Source: a bacterium D16-50
GTDB taxonomy: Bacteria; Bacillota; Clostridia; Lachnospirales; Lachnospiraceae
Length of the DNA stretch: 64,000 bases
Reading direction: 5' to 3'
Assembly (NCBI GenBank): GCA_003612485.1
Contig: RAZA01000004.1
Span: 124,001-188,000 of the forward strand
Below are positions 1 through 8,662 of this stretch, piece after piece. Position 1 is the stretch's first letter. The number at the start of each line of letters is the position of its first letter. Made by a program: the position numbers and the translations under genes. A model generated the notes under the pieces. The model made no database searches. It was not told where the DNA came from and saw only the letters and a list, made by a program, of their open reading frames with translations.

Positions 1-325
1 GGCTCTGCTGGAGCTGGCGGGGGATGTGGTGATCAAGGCGGACGCCTATGATGCGCTGGATAGGTTTCAGCGCAAGTTCGACAATCGCTATGTGGACTCT
101 CTCTGCATTATTCTGCTGCAGGCGCTGGAGTCCGGGCAGGCGGTGGAGCTTCTGGGCGACATCGGGGAGCAGATCAAGGACATGGAAGAGACGGTGCTTA
201 AGCGCAGGAAAAGCGCTCTGGATAGAAGCATCACGTTTTATCAGCTGGGGATATTGGCCGTGGTATTGGCCATCGCCCTATATGCCTGCGTAACCTACAT
301 GTTTGGGGCGGCAGCGGGAATTTGA
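1..325 (+). CDS. Tad/type II secretion-like inner-membrane platform protein, C-terminal end (TadB/TadC-like), partial
   Basis: The reading frame is already open at base 2, so this is the 3' end of a gene that begins outside the window. The visible ~107 residues have an amphipathic helical stretch, then the segment VKRRKSALD-like basic turn (residues KRRKSALDRS) and a terminal hydrophobic helix (QLGILAVVLAIALYACV). That layout is typical of the C-terminus of T2SF/GspF-domain proteins such as TadB and TadC, which form the membrane platform for pilus assembly. The genes that follow (Flp-type pilin, pseudopilins, CpaB-like SAF protein) support a Tad locus. TadB versus TadC cannot be decided from this fragment. 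Confidence 0.7.
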   Translation, partial: ALLELAGDVVIKADAYDALDRFQRKFDNRYVDSLCIILLQALESGQAVELLGDIGEQIKDMEETVLKRRKSALDRSITFYQLGILAVVLAIALYACVTYMFGAAAGI

Positions 326-354
326 GAAAAAATTGCAGATAGAGAGGTGTGAGT

Positions 355-597
355 ATGAAGCTGAAAAAAGAGCTGAACAGATGGGAAAATGCAGTGAAGG
401 GAATGCTGTACAAGGTGAAGACATCGGGAATGAAAAAGGAGTCTGGCATCGACGGCATTATAGTGACGGTAGGCCTCTGCATCATCGCTTTGCTTCTGTG
501 TGTGGTTATGAAGGACAGCTTGAAGACCTTTATCGAGACCATTGTAGATTCAATGACCGATGAGGCCCAGAGAATCCTGACGGGAGTGATGCCATGA
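355..597 (+). CDS. Flp-type (type IVb) pilin-like small membrane protein
   Basis: This 80-residue protein has a short basic N-terminus, a GIDGIIVTVGLCIIALLLCVV hydrophobic core around residues 30-50 and a short amphipathic tail. That is the shape of the small Flp1-like pilins of Firmicutes Tad loci. A GTG two codons upstream (349) is possible, but the AGAGAGG at 341-347 sits 7 bases from ATG 355, which I prefer. The stop overlaps the start of the next gene (ATGA at 594-597), so the two are translationally coupled. A classical prepilin cleavage motif (G/E) is not clear. The role as main pilin is inferred from size and context. Confidence 0.6.
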   Translation: MKLKKELNRWENAVKGMLYKVKTSGMKKESGIDGIIVTVGLCIIALLLCVVMKDSLKTFIETIVDSMTDEAQRILTGVMP

Positions 598-950
598 AAA
601 AGAGGGCGGGAAATATCGGGGAGTTCTTGTCCACGGGGCTTTGTCTGTTGGCCATGACGGCGGTGATGGTGGCATATCTCGGCAGTGCCGGCCTGATTCA
701 GAAAAAGACGGAAATAAGCCAGATTGCCCGAAAATACATTTTGCGGATGGAGACGAGAGGGATGCTTGCGGACGAGGACAGAGAAGCCCTTTATAGGGAG
801 CTGGAGGAGGCGGGGGCCACACAGATCCAGCTGGAGGGAACCACTCTCTGGCAGGTGAACTATGGGGAGCCTATCTCGCTGCAGATAAGGGGGAAACTGG
901 AGAATGTATATGAATTTACGGAGAAAAGGGTATCCACCGCAAAGCATTAG
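594..950 (+). CDS. Pseudopilin-like small membrane protein (TadE/DUF4320-like)
   Basis: This 118-residue protein has one N-terminal hydrophobic helix (about residues 11-32: FLSTGLCLLAMTAVMVAYLG) and a soluble C-terminal part. This is the layout of TadE-like minor pseudopilins and of the DUF4320 proteins found in clostridial Tad loci. It overlaps the upstream pilin gene by ATGA and the downstream gene by 47 bases, so it lies inside a tightly packed operon. The family name is from memory and was not checked by search. Confidence 0.55.
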   Translation: MKKRAGNIGEFLSTGLCLLAMTAVMVAYLGSAGLIQKKTEISQIARKYILRMETRGMLADEDREALYRELEEAGATQIQLEGTTLWQVNYGEPISLQIRGKLENVYEFTEKRVSTAKH

Positions 951-1494
951 ACCAAGGGCTGCCGGGGGGCAGGCAGGGTGGAGCACAGGGCTGTTCTTTC
1001 TGCTGTTTCTGGCAGTGCTCCTGCGTGGGCTTATACAGCTGGAGATCTATAGGACTACTTCCCTTTATCTGGAGGATGCATTGGCGGCATCCAATCTGGC
1101 ATCCGCCGTGGTAGATGTGGAGGAGTACGGCATCTCCCACAATATCCTGATAGCGGATCCAGATCAGGCTTATGAGACCTATAGGTGGGCAGTGAGAGAG
1201 AACCTGAATCTGGATCATGGCTGGAGAGGGAGGGAGGGCAGTATTGTGCAAGGCCCGGTTCGGATCGAAAATTATACGGTCTATAATGTGGCGGAGGGGA
1301 AGGTGATGATCTATAGCTATGATAAAAACGGGGTGGCAACAAATTGGCAGGAATCCTTGGGAAATGTGGTGGCGCCCAACGGAAAAGAGGTGGTGGCTAC
1401 ATCGGTGTACAGCGAGATCCGTTTTCGGGTGAGAGGGTTTCTGGGAACAGACGTGGAGGCATATAAGGGTAATCTGGCGGATGTAGTTAGGTAG
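904..1494 (+). CDS. Pseudopilin-like protein of the Tad locus
   Basis: This 196-residue protein has a basic N-terminus, one hydrophobic helix at about residues 29-45 (LFFLLFLAVLLRGLIQLEI) and an exported C-terminal domain with no motif I recognise. It starts 47 bases before the stop of the preceding gene. ATG codons at 904 and 910 are both usable. Position and shape suggest a second minor pseudopilin or tip component, but I do not recognise a family. Confidence 0.5.
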   Translation: MYMNLRRKGYPPQSIRPRAAGGQAGWSTGLFFLLFLAVLLRGLIQLEIYRTTSLYLEDALAASNLASAVVDVEEYGISHNILIADPDQAYETYRWAVRENLNLDHGWRGREGSIVQGPVRIENYTVYNVAEGKVMIYSYDKNGVATNWQESLGNVVAPNGKEVVATSVYSEIRFRVRGFLGTDVEAYKGNLADVVR

Positions 1495-1543
1495 TGGTTT
1501 TTGCCTAAGGGCAGGGGCCCATAGGCGGAAAGGATTGTGAGGG

Positions 1544-2212
1544 ATGAGAGGAAAAAGAGACGTGGAGGGCAAAAAGAGATCCGCGGCAAGAATCAAAGCG
1601 GGAGTGAGCATAACGGCTCTGGCGGCGGCAGTAGCTATGTTTGTGATACTGCTGCAGGTGGAGAAGAGTGTTCTGGAGCAGTATGAGAAGGAAATCGTCT
1701 ATGTGGCCGGAGCACCCATACCAAAGGGGCAGATGATAACGGAGGAGAATTTTGCTCTGTATTTTACGGAGCAGGAGCTGGATGTGAGGTGCATTCCCCT
1801 CACGGCGCTGAAGAGGCCGGAGCAGGTACAGGGGCTGGCGGCGGTGTTCGATGTGGAAGAGGGCGTGCTGCTGACGCAGGGGATGTTCCGGCGGCTGGAG
1901 GACGTTCTGAAAGATATGGAGGAACCGGTGGTAGCCGGCTTCAGGGCGGAGGATATGTATCAGGTGGTAGGGGGAACCCTGCGGGCGGGAGATCGGGTGC
2001 ATATATATTCCGTTCAGGACGGAGATGCCGTACTGGCGTGGGAGGAGGTGTACGTACAGCAGGTGTTCGACGCAGCGGGAGGAAATATTCCCAACGGAGA
2101 CAGAACCATGACTGCACAGCGGATCAATGTGTATTTGGATAAGAAGGATGTGGGGGCGTTCTATCAGGAGCTGGCCAAAGGCGGCCTGCGGGTGGTGAAG
2201 ATCTGGGAATAG
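1544..2212 (+). CDS. CpaB/RcpC-like Flp pilus assembly protein with SAF domain
   Basis: A 222-residue protein with a basic N-terminus, a signal-anchor helix (about residues 20-42) and then a SAF-like segment: VAGAPIPKGQMITEENF at about 53-70, followed by a second conserved block (VEEGVLLTQGMF) near 104. SAF domains of this order are found in CpaB/RcpC, periplasmic or wall-associated proteins needed for Flp pilus assembly. ATG 1544 follows GGAAAGGATTGTGAGGG. It is the last clearly intact structural Tad gene before the pseudogene. Confidence 0.72.
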   Translation: MRGKRDVEGKKRSAARIKAGVSITALAAAVAMFVILLQVEKSVLEQYEKEIVYVAGAPIPKGQMITEENFALYFTEQELDVRCIPLTALKRPEQVQGLAAVFDVEEGVLLTQGMFRRLEDVLKDMEEPVVAGFRAEDMYQVVGGTLRAGDRVHIYSVQDGDAVLAWEEVYVQQVFDAAGGNIPNGDRTMTAQRINVYLDKKDVGAFYQELAKGGLRVVKIWE

Positions 2213-2277
2213 ACAAAAGCCGGCAAAGTGTCAGGGACAAATTCAGCAGGATCGCGGTTCTTAAACATGGTTACTAT

Positions 2278-3610
2278 ATGATTTTTCGGGGTGAATACGC
2301 CTTGGAAAAACGGGAAGTTTCCCGGCAGTGGCGGGCTATTCTGTTAGCACCGACCGCAGGATTTCCAAAGTGGATATGGTTGAGGGAAGCTTATCCCCCA
2401 TCTTGTTTTTTAGCGGAATTTCCTATGGATGGCATGAAGATTTGGAACTGCAGGATTTTCAGGTGGCGGAGGATGGCACGATTGAGCTCCTCTGGAGCGA
2501 ATCCAAGGGGGCAGGGGGACTTTTGGAGAAGCTGAAGATGGAGAAGGTGGAAAAGATTCCTATTATTATCAGGGGACGCTTTCTGAGCAGTGATACATGG
2601 TTCGGAAACAAAGTCGCCCAGTTCAACATGGAGAACAGTACATATCATGTTATAGTTGAAGACTGCGGAAGCGGCAACGATGAAGAAGGTTTTGCCAGAC
2701 TGACAGCATCCAGATGAGCGCAGGCGGGGGGCCCGACATCGTAAACAGTATCCTCATGAAGGATTATATAGAGGGGATGCTGGAAAAAGGCACTCTGGAG
2801 GAATTGAATCCTTATATGGAGGCATCCGGCATCCGGGAGGAGGATTATTTTCCCTTGACATTTGCCTCCCTGCGGCAGGGAGAACATATCTACGGTGTGA
2901 ATCCCAGTATAGTCGTATGGGACACCGAGATATCAGAGGATGTGTTGGGGAGCCGGGAGGTGCCGAATATAGAAGCATTGGCGGATATTCTGCTGGCTCG
3001 AAACGAGAAGGGGATTTATCGCAAGGGATATAATTCTGCGGAGGTGCTGGAATCGTTTCTTCAGGGGACGGAAAGCTTCTGGGGAATGATAGACTGGGAA
3101 AACGGCAGCTGTGATTTCGATTCGCCGCTGTTTGGCAAGTTGCTGGAGGCTGCAAAACGGTATGGTGACGATGGCTGTTATCCTGTTTCTGAGTGGGTAT
3201 ACGCCTTATCAATCAATGCAAATTCCCTCCACAAGGAGGCGGCATGGGAATTTATCTGCTTTTTGATCAGCGAGGAAGCATAGCTTGAAGACAGTACTTC
3301 TTTGAGTATGCCTTTGCATAAGGAGGCCTTTGACGCATGGATGCAGAAATACATTGATAAATACGCGGTAGTCGGGCAGGAGAACGGGGTCAGCGTGCCG
3401 ATGTATAACGGCAGAGCCATCACGGATGAAATGCAGGCCGAGTTCAAGGAAAAGATAGAGGCAGCAAGGCCTCTGCCTATTAGGACTGTGCCCATCCTCG
3501 ACATTATACTCGAAGAGGCAAAGGCGTATTTTGACGGGTATAAGAATGAACAAGATGTAGTTGCTGTGATCAATAAACGTGTGCAGCTATATCTGGATGA
3601 GAGAAAATAA
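2278..3610 (+). pseudogene. Broken extracellular solute-binding protein gene (ABC sugar type)
   Basis: Three pieces of one coding region are visible. Piece one (about 2301-2717) reads through a lipoprotein-like beta segment into DTWFGNKVAQFNMEN and EEGFARL. Piece two (2714-3283) continues with AGGGPDIVNSILMKDY and EEDYFPLTFASLRQGE and ends at TAG 3281-3283. Piece three, in the same frame as piece two, resumes as MPLHKEAFDAWMQKYIDKY and ends at 3610. The order matches family-1 type sugar-binding lipoproteins common in Lachnospiraceae. There is a frameshift near 2710-2716, an in-frame amber stop, probably another shift near 2300, and no signal peptide. It sits between the CpaB-like gene and the lipoprotein of the Tad locus, where such a gene has no obvious job, so it looks like a decayed insertion. 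Confidence 0.75.
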
Positions 3611-4010
3611 GAGTCTATCCTGAAGTCCGTGGTAGAGAAGACATTCCTCCATTTCTAGGGCTGGGGAGCTGTCAGCAGAACTTAAAGGAACATGTCTTAT
3701 AGAGATGTGTCATTGGCACAGCATATCTGATTTGGAAATCATATCTGATAAACTACATTCACATATTGTATTTTGATTTATATTTTTCATTCTCACGCTT
3801 GTTGCAGCGTTCCGCAGAAGTCTCTGCACTGTATTCTGTTTTTGACTTTTACCCCTATGGGGCGTGCCGTTGAAAAACTTCCGGCAAAGGTGACTTGAGG
3901 GTATTCGATTGTTGGATTTTTGGGAATTTATAATAATGGGGTCTTAGAAGCCGCACAAAATAAGGTTTGGAGATTCTGGGAGTATAGCTTTGAAAAGGGA
4001 GGGGTTTGAC
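3611..4010. other. 400-base gap without a gene
   Basis: No credible coding frame. The stretch is more AT-rich than its neighbours (notably about 3730-3800) and carries a short direct repeat, CATATCTGAT, at about 3723 and 3742. A TATAAT-like hexamer near 3928 preceded by TTGTTG could be a weak promoter for the lipoprotein gene that follows, but the spacing (about 15) is short. Confidence 0.4.
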
Positions 4011-4442
4011 ATGAAGGTGGGTTTGTGCTGTATGGCTCTTGTTATGATATTGGGGATGGGAGGCTGTGGGAAGGAGAGGATTCGGACGGAGCTGAATAGG
4101 GCGCAGGAGACGTTGATCCTTTTTGGTTTTTTTGGAGACATACAAGATGTTGCTTTTCATGACCATGTCTGGGAGGATCTGGTGCTGACAGAGGGGAACT
4201 GTATGGATCCCAAGGTGGTTTCCCATGTGTGCAGAGAATGCGGGGCAAAAAAGAGCAATACAGTGGATTATGGAGAGCGGGCACGGTTTTCCCATGACTA
4301 TCAGCCCTACAGCGGTTCCTGCGTAGAGCTTGAATATAATGTGGTGATCTTCTATAGATGCGATCAGTGCAGCCGCTGCGGGGAGGAAAAGAATAGACAG
4401 CAGACAGGGTTTGAGCCTCTGGCTTCAAAGGAGGTTCCGTAA
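4011..4442 (+). CDS. Predicted lipoprotein with zinc-ribbon-like cysteines
   Basis: A 143-residue protein. The N-terminus MKVGLCCMALVMILGMGGCG is a lipoprotein signal with Cys at about residue 19. Downstream are HVCRECG and YRCDQCSRCGEE, four CxxC-type spacings that could bind zinc, unusual in a surface lipoprotein. ATG 4011 follows GGGAGGGG with 5 bases spacing; an upstream TTG (3990) would mask the signal sequence and is rejected. I do not recognise a family. It lies just ahead of the large secreted protein and may be transcribed with it. Confidence 0.6.
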   Translation: MKVGLCCMALVMILGMGGCGKERIRTELNRAQETLILFGFFGDIQDVAFHDHVWEDLVLTEGNCMDPKVVSHVCRECGAKKSNTVDYGERARFSHDYQPYSGSCVELEYNVVIFYRCDQCSRCGEEKNRQQTGFEPLASKEVP

Positions 4443-4480
4443 GGGGGCAAGGGTTGGTATGTGGATGAGGAGGGCTGAAT

Positions 4481-7400
4481 TTGAGGAAATGGAAGTTCAC
4501 TATAATGGCGGCGGCAGCCGTAATGGCCGTGTCAGGGTCTTTGTGTCAGGCCGGAACGTTTGGGGAGACGGGAATGGGGCAGGCGAAGGCCTTAGGCAAT
4601 GAGCTGTCAGGGATCATGGCTCAGGCGCTTCCCAAGATGGAGCTGGTTCTCACGGCTGTCTACGATGATTTTGCAAATGATGGGAAGGGAGCGGTAAGGC
4701 TTGACTGGGAGCAGCCAGACGGCGGGGCAAAAGCCTACGGAATCTACCAAAAGGAGGAGGGTCAGAAGGAGTTTAGGCAGATTTTTTTCGGGTCGGATAA
4801 AGAGACGGAAATCTTTAAGGGGCTTGTCTGGGAGTATGAGGGGCAGTCCGCAAGTTCCGTGATTCCCATGTCAGGATTCTATTCTCTGGCTGCTCAGGGG
4901 GCGCAGGGAGGAAATTGGGGTGCATATACCGGAGGTTTAGGAGGGAGAACGGAAGCTGCATTCTATCTGGAGAAGGGTGAGAAGCTCTTTGTTACGGTAG
5001 GCGGACAGAACGGATTCGGCGGAGGCGGCAGAGCCACGGATTTCGGCAGCGGCGGCGGGTGTACCGTTATCAGCTCGGACAAAAAGGGGATTTTGCTGGT
5101 GGCAGGGGGTGGAGGAGGCGCTACCTCGTCTGGCAGCGGACTGCAGGGAGGAAAGGAAATCAGCCACGCCGCCGACGGAATAGACAGCGGACGGGAAGGG
5201 ATGGCAGGGGGAGGTGGCGGCAGCGTGGGAGGAAAGGCAGGGGTCAGAATCCCCCATGTCCACTCCCGGGAGAGCGGATGCTATCGGGACGGCTCCTATG
5301 ATGCGGTGGCAGCCGGTTATGTCGCATCCCCCGTAGAAGGAGAGTGGTGGGATGATGAGTGGGACTGGACGGATGGCAGCTATATCAGAAGCAACTTCTA
5401 TTTCTCTTCTCAGGTGGGAGGTTCCGGGACTTTGATTCCGGTAAAGGAAAATACCGTTTTGGAGCTGGGGACATGGATATATGGGGAGGGAATTAATTTT
5501 ATCGACGGAAAAACCTACATACAAGTAACAAACCAAAACGGTACGCCTCTGTTTACTTCTACCATAGCTAAGCTCCGGCAGGAATGGAATGCCTTCGAGG
5601 CCGGTGTGGTGGTGCCTGCAGGAGGCGGGGTATACGCCGGATGGCCCCCTATAGCAAATATTTACACGCACACGAATTGGAGCCAGAGCAATCCCAATAA
5701 CGGCGAGTACGATATTCTGGAAGAGTATGAGGTCTCCTATCCAATATTTTATGGGAATGGGACTGCAAGAGCGGCAAAGGTGTATTTGAACTCAGATTAT
5801 AGAAATCCCATATTTGCCGGGAACTATGCCGGGGAATATTATCCTCCGAACAACGTATGGCGTTCAGGGATATTGTCCCGGTCGGGGTATGGGGATAGGC
5901 CCTTGGTGTTTTGTGAGAGGTCAAAATGGTATGGCACATCAGGGGCTCATTTCCTATATAAAGTGCCTATTCCGCAGGGAACCACCGGAATCCGTGTCTA
6001 TGCGGAGGGAATGATGGATTCTCTCCAATATCATGAGGGAAATAGAATCAAGAAGCCGGTGAAGTGGTGTACGGTGCGATTTGACAGGCTTCGGCTGTGC
6101 GGCGGCCTATTGTTGGACTGTAAGGCCAAGGACATCGATATCCCTGCAGAGGGAGGATACAGCTATGTGAATAAGAAATATGCCCTTTTTTGGCAGACAT
6201 CGGGAGGGGTGAAAAGGGGGAATGGGAACGCATGGCTTAAGGCAGACAAAATCGGTCTGACACAAGCAGGAGGTATGGATGTCTTAGATGCCAAGGATAA
6301 GGCAGCGCCCTATACCGTGGATACGGACACCGTTGTCATGAGTCCTTCGGGAGATCATATGGCCCTCATAGAGTTTGCTGCGGCAGAGGATCGGGGAACC
6401 AAGTATTTGTTTCGGGCGGAGTCTTATTCCGTTTTGACGGGTAAGAAGCTTCAAGATTCCAATATAGCCGAATGTGTAGTGAAGACCGGGGTAAGGGAGT
6501 ATCTGTATCTGGTAGACTTATATGGAGATACAAAGCTTTTGCCGGATGCCTCACGGGATCCATGGCAGCGGGTTTCGGCCAAGGATAGGCGGGTGAAGGT
6601 GGAGATCGGTGAGAAAGTGCAGTATCTGCACATTGCTGCGGTGGACGGGGCAGGAAATATCTCGGATACCGTTCATGTGAAACTGGATCCGGACAGCATA
6701 GAGATAGCATGGGGGATTTCCACCGAGAGGATAGAGGTGGACGGCGTGATTGACGGAAAAGAGTATGGAAGTGTGTATCCGGTTCAAGGGCAGGAAGCTT
6801 ATTATGTGAAGGCAGACGGAAGCACTCCCTTTCGGCTCTCTTTCCGCTCCCGCATGCAGGGGCCGGCCAGAGCGGACTATCAGATCAGCCACCAGATTTT
6901 TGATCTGAGGACAAAGGAGCGAACCCAGAGGCATGGCACGCTGCTGCCCCATTCCGGAAGTCTGGCGGGGGAAGAGCATTTGGATGCTGCCTCGCTGAGC
7001 CTATGGAGGGAGGGCGCGGCAATTTTGGAGGAGGCTTCTTATATGGGGGCGTTCAGAAGCCGGAAGGGAGAAAGTGTGGATTGCTGGAGGGGATTTATCA
7101 TGCCCTCATCGCTAAGCGGCGAAACCATGGTGGTGGTTCCCGTGGCAGGTGCCGCCTACGGAGAGGATGTTTTATTCTCCGATTGGAGCCATGATATGAG
7201 TCATTCCGTGACGCTGATCGGAGACGGGGAAGGTCCTATGATAACGGGACTGGAGAAAATGGCTGATTGGGAGTTGATAGACAGAAGGCATGACAGCATC
7301 ATGCTGGAGGTGTCCGCCATGGATGAGCTTTCCGGCGTCAAGGAATTTTATCTGGAAATCAAGAATAAGGACAATTTGCTGGAGGAAAGGATTTTTCCTG

Positions 7401-7879
7401 ACGAGGAAGGAAACATAGAAATCTGTCTTACGGATGATAAGCCCATATTCAGCGGTATTTTCACAGTGGAGGCGTATGCCGAGGACAATGTGGGAAATAC
7501 AACGGTGACCAGAGGAGAGATCACGGAGTTTGCGCTGGGGGCGGATGTGTATAGAATTTTGTCTCCCCATGAACCGCTTTTCAAGCGGGGCGAGAGCGGA
7601 ATTCTAACCCTTGAGGCATGGGGCTATGCCGAAAAAGTGGAGGTTGAGTTTCCGGAATTTTTATCCGGATATAATCGGACATTTCTGTACCAGACGTCTC
7701 CTCAGCATTGGAAGGCGGAGGAAATACAATTTATGATACCTTTGGAAGCCCCCGAGGGCATTTTTGAAATCACGGTGAGGGCATACAAGGGAGACAAGAA
7801 GCTGGAGACACATCCTGCCATAAGTACTCTGGAGGTCAATGGCAGCGTGCTGGACGAGCTGAGGACGAGGCTGAGATGA
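4481..7879 (+). CDS. Large secreted protein with fibronectin-like and glycine-rich (ALK/LTK-type) domains
   Basis: A 1132-residue exported protein. Residues 1-25 are a Sec signal peptide (MRKWKFTIMAAAAVMAVSG then SLCQAG). Residues about 50-110 resemble a fibronectin III strand pattern (VRLDWEQPDGGAKAYGIYQ). Residues about 135-270 are glycine-rich with GGQNGFGGGG, GSGGGCTVI and VAGGGGGA, like the glycine-rich domain of ALK/LTK receptors that also occurs in bacterial surface proteins. The rest is beta-rich, with Ig-like turns such as MDELSGVKEFYL near 950. No LPxTG or transmembrane anchor is visible at the end. TTG 4481 is chosen because GAGGAGGG lies 7 bases upstream. The stop overlaps the prepilin peptidase start. 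The adhesin role is inferred from export and Tad context. Confidence 0.7.
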   Translation: MRKWKFTIMAAAAVMAVSGSLCQAGTFGETGMGQAKALGNELSGIMAQALPKMELVLTAVYDDFANDGKGAVRLDWEQPDGGAKAYGIYQKEEGQKEFRQIFFGSDKETEIFKGLVWEYEGQSASSVIPMSGFYSLAAQGAQGGNWGAYTGGLGGRTEAAFYLEKGEKLFVTVGGQNGFGGGGRATDFGSGGGCTVISSDKKGILLVAGGGGGATSSGSGLQGGKEISHAADGIDSGREGMAGGGGGSVGGKAGVRIPHVHSRESGCYRDGSYDAVAAGYVASPVEGEWWDDEWDWTDGSYIRSNFYFSSQVGGSGTLIPVKENTVLELGTWIYGEGINFIDGKTYIQVTNQNGTPLFTSTIAKLRQEWNAFEAGVVVPAGGGVYAGWPPIANIYTHTNWSQSNPNNGEYDILEEYEVSYPIFYGNGTARAAKVYLNSDYRNPIFAGNYAGEYYPPNNVWRSGILSRSGYGDRPLVFCERSKWYGTSGAHFLYKVPIPQGTTGIRVYAEGMMDSLQYHEGNRIKKPVKWCTVRFDRLRLCGGLLLDCKAKDIDIPAEGGYSYVNKKYALFWQTSGGVKRGNGNAWLKADKIGLTQAGGMDVLDAKDKAAPYTVDTDTVVMSPSGDHMALIEFAAAEDRGTKYLFRAESYSVLTGKKLQDSNIAECVVKTGVREYLYLVDLYGDTKLLPDASRDPWQRVSAKDRRVKVEIGEKVQYLHIAAVDGAGNISDTVHVKLDPDSIEIAWGISTERIEVDGVIDGKEYGSVYPVQGQEAYYVKADGSTPFRLSFRSRMQGPARADYQISHQIFDLRTKERTQRHGTLLPHSGSLAGEEHLDAASLSLWREGAAILEEASYMGAFRSRKGESVDCWRGFIMPSSLSGETMVVVPVAGAAYGEDVLFSDWSHDMSHSVTLIGDGEGPMITGLEKMADWELIDRRHDSIMLEVSAMDELSGVKEFYLEIKNKDNLLEERIFPDEEGNIEICLTDDKPIFSGIFTVEAYAEDNVGNTTVTRGEITEFALGADVYRILSPHEPLFKRGESGILTLEAWGYAEKVEVEFPEFLSGYNRTFLYQTSPQHWKAEEIQFMIPLEAPEGIFEITVRAYKGDKKLETHPAISTLEVNGSVLDELRTRLR

Positions 7880-8505
7880 TAGGGGTGATCTTGGGTATAG
7901 CAGGGGTCGGAACGCTGATCATCAAAAGATGGGACGCGCCGCTTCCCATGAACATTGGCGGCTACATATGTGTACTGGCGGCCTCGGTGGCGGAGGGAAT
8001 CACAGTGATGCTGTTGACAAAAGGGGAGCCGTGGCATAGCCGTTTTTTCCTTTCTGTCATAGGCGGCTCACTGCTTTTGGCCTCCGTGACGGATCTGCTG
8101 CTGTGTCAGGTCTATAATTTTATCTGGTGGCCTGCCTTGTGCGCGGCGCTGGTTCTTCTGGGGCAGCGCTGGCGTCTGTGCAGGCTCTATGGACTGAGAG
8201 AGGATCTGTTTCGGGAGGGGCTGTGCTTTCTGCTGTTCTTTGTGATTCTGCAGCTTACGGTTTTTGGCAGAATGTATGGCAGGGCGGATTCTTATGCCTT
8301 CTGTGTCTGTGGGGCGGCGGGGGTGGCCAGAGGAATGGACGGCTGGGGAATGGTGATGCATATGCTGCTGGCATATGGCCTTCTGCTTCCCGTGCAGGCT
8401 CTTGGGCGAAACATTGACAAGCGGGGAAATCTTAAGCGGAAAGTACCGTTTGTACCCTATATCGTCGCAGCCTTCTGGGCAGCGCTGCTCTGGGGGAAAC
8501 GGTAA
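7876..8505 (+). CDS. Divergent prepilin peptidase (TadV/A24-like)
   Basis: A 209-residue polytopic membrane protein with about six hydrophobic helices. The pair of aspartates expected of A24 prepilin peptidases can be placed: D in SVTDLLLCQVYNFIWWP (the D...PN block) and D in YGRADSYAFC, where a normal enzyme has GxGDxK. The C-terminal GNLKRKVPFVPYI fits the KxxxPFxPF block that ends these enzymes. It overlaps the large secreted gene by four bases (ATGA), so it is translated from the same message. The altered second motif (GRAD for GxGD) leaves some doubt about activity. Its substrates would be the Flp-type pilins upstream. Confidence 0.72.
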   Translation: MIGVILGIAGVGTLIIKRWDAPLPMNIGGYICVLAASVAEGITVMLLTKGEPWHSRFFLSVIGGSLLLASVTDLLLCQVYNFIWWPALCAALVLLGQRWRLCRLYGLREDLFREGLCFLLFFVILQLTVFGRMYGRADSYAFCVCGAAGVARGMDGWGMVMHMLLAYGLLLPVQALGRNIDKRGNLKRKVPFVPYIVAAFWAALLWGKR

Positions 8506-8662
8506 TTTTTTCAAACTATTTTTCTTAAAATTTGCTGATAATGGTTGTGTCGCCAATGGCTTTTTGGTATGATTGTACTGCCTAAGGGATTGTTCTGCTT
8601 GGATATTTGCACTGTCTGAGTATGTTTGGTATGAATTTTGCGGCGATGCCGCTGGGGGACGA

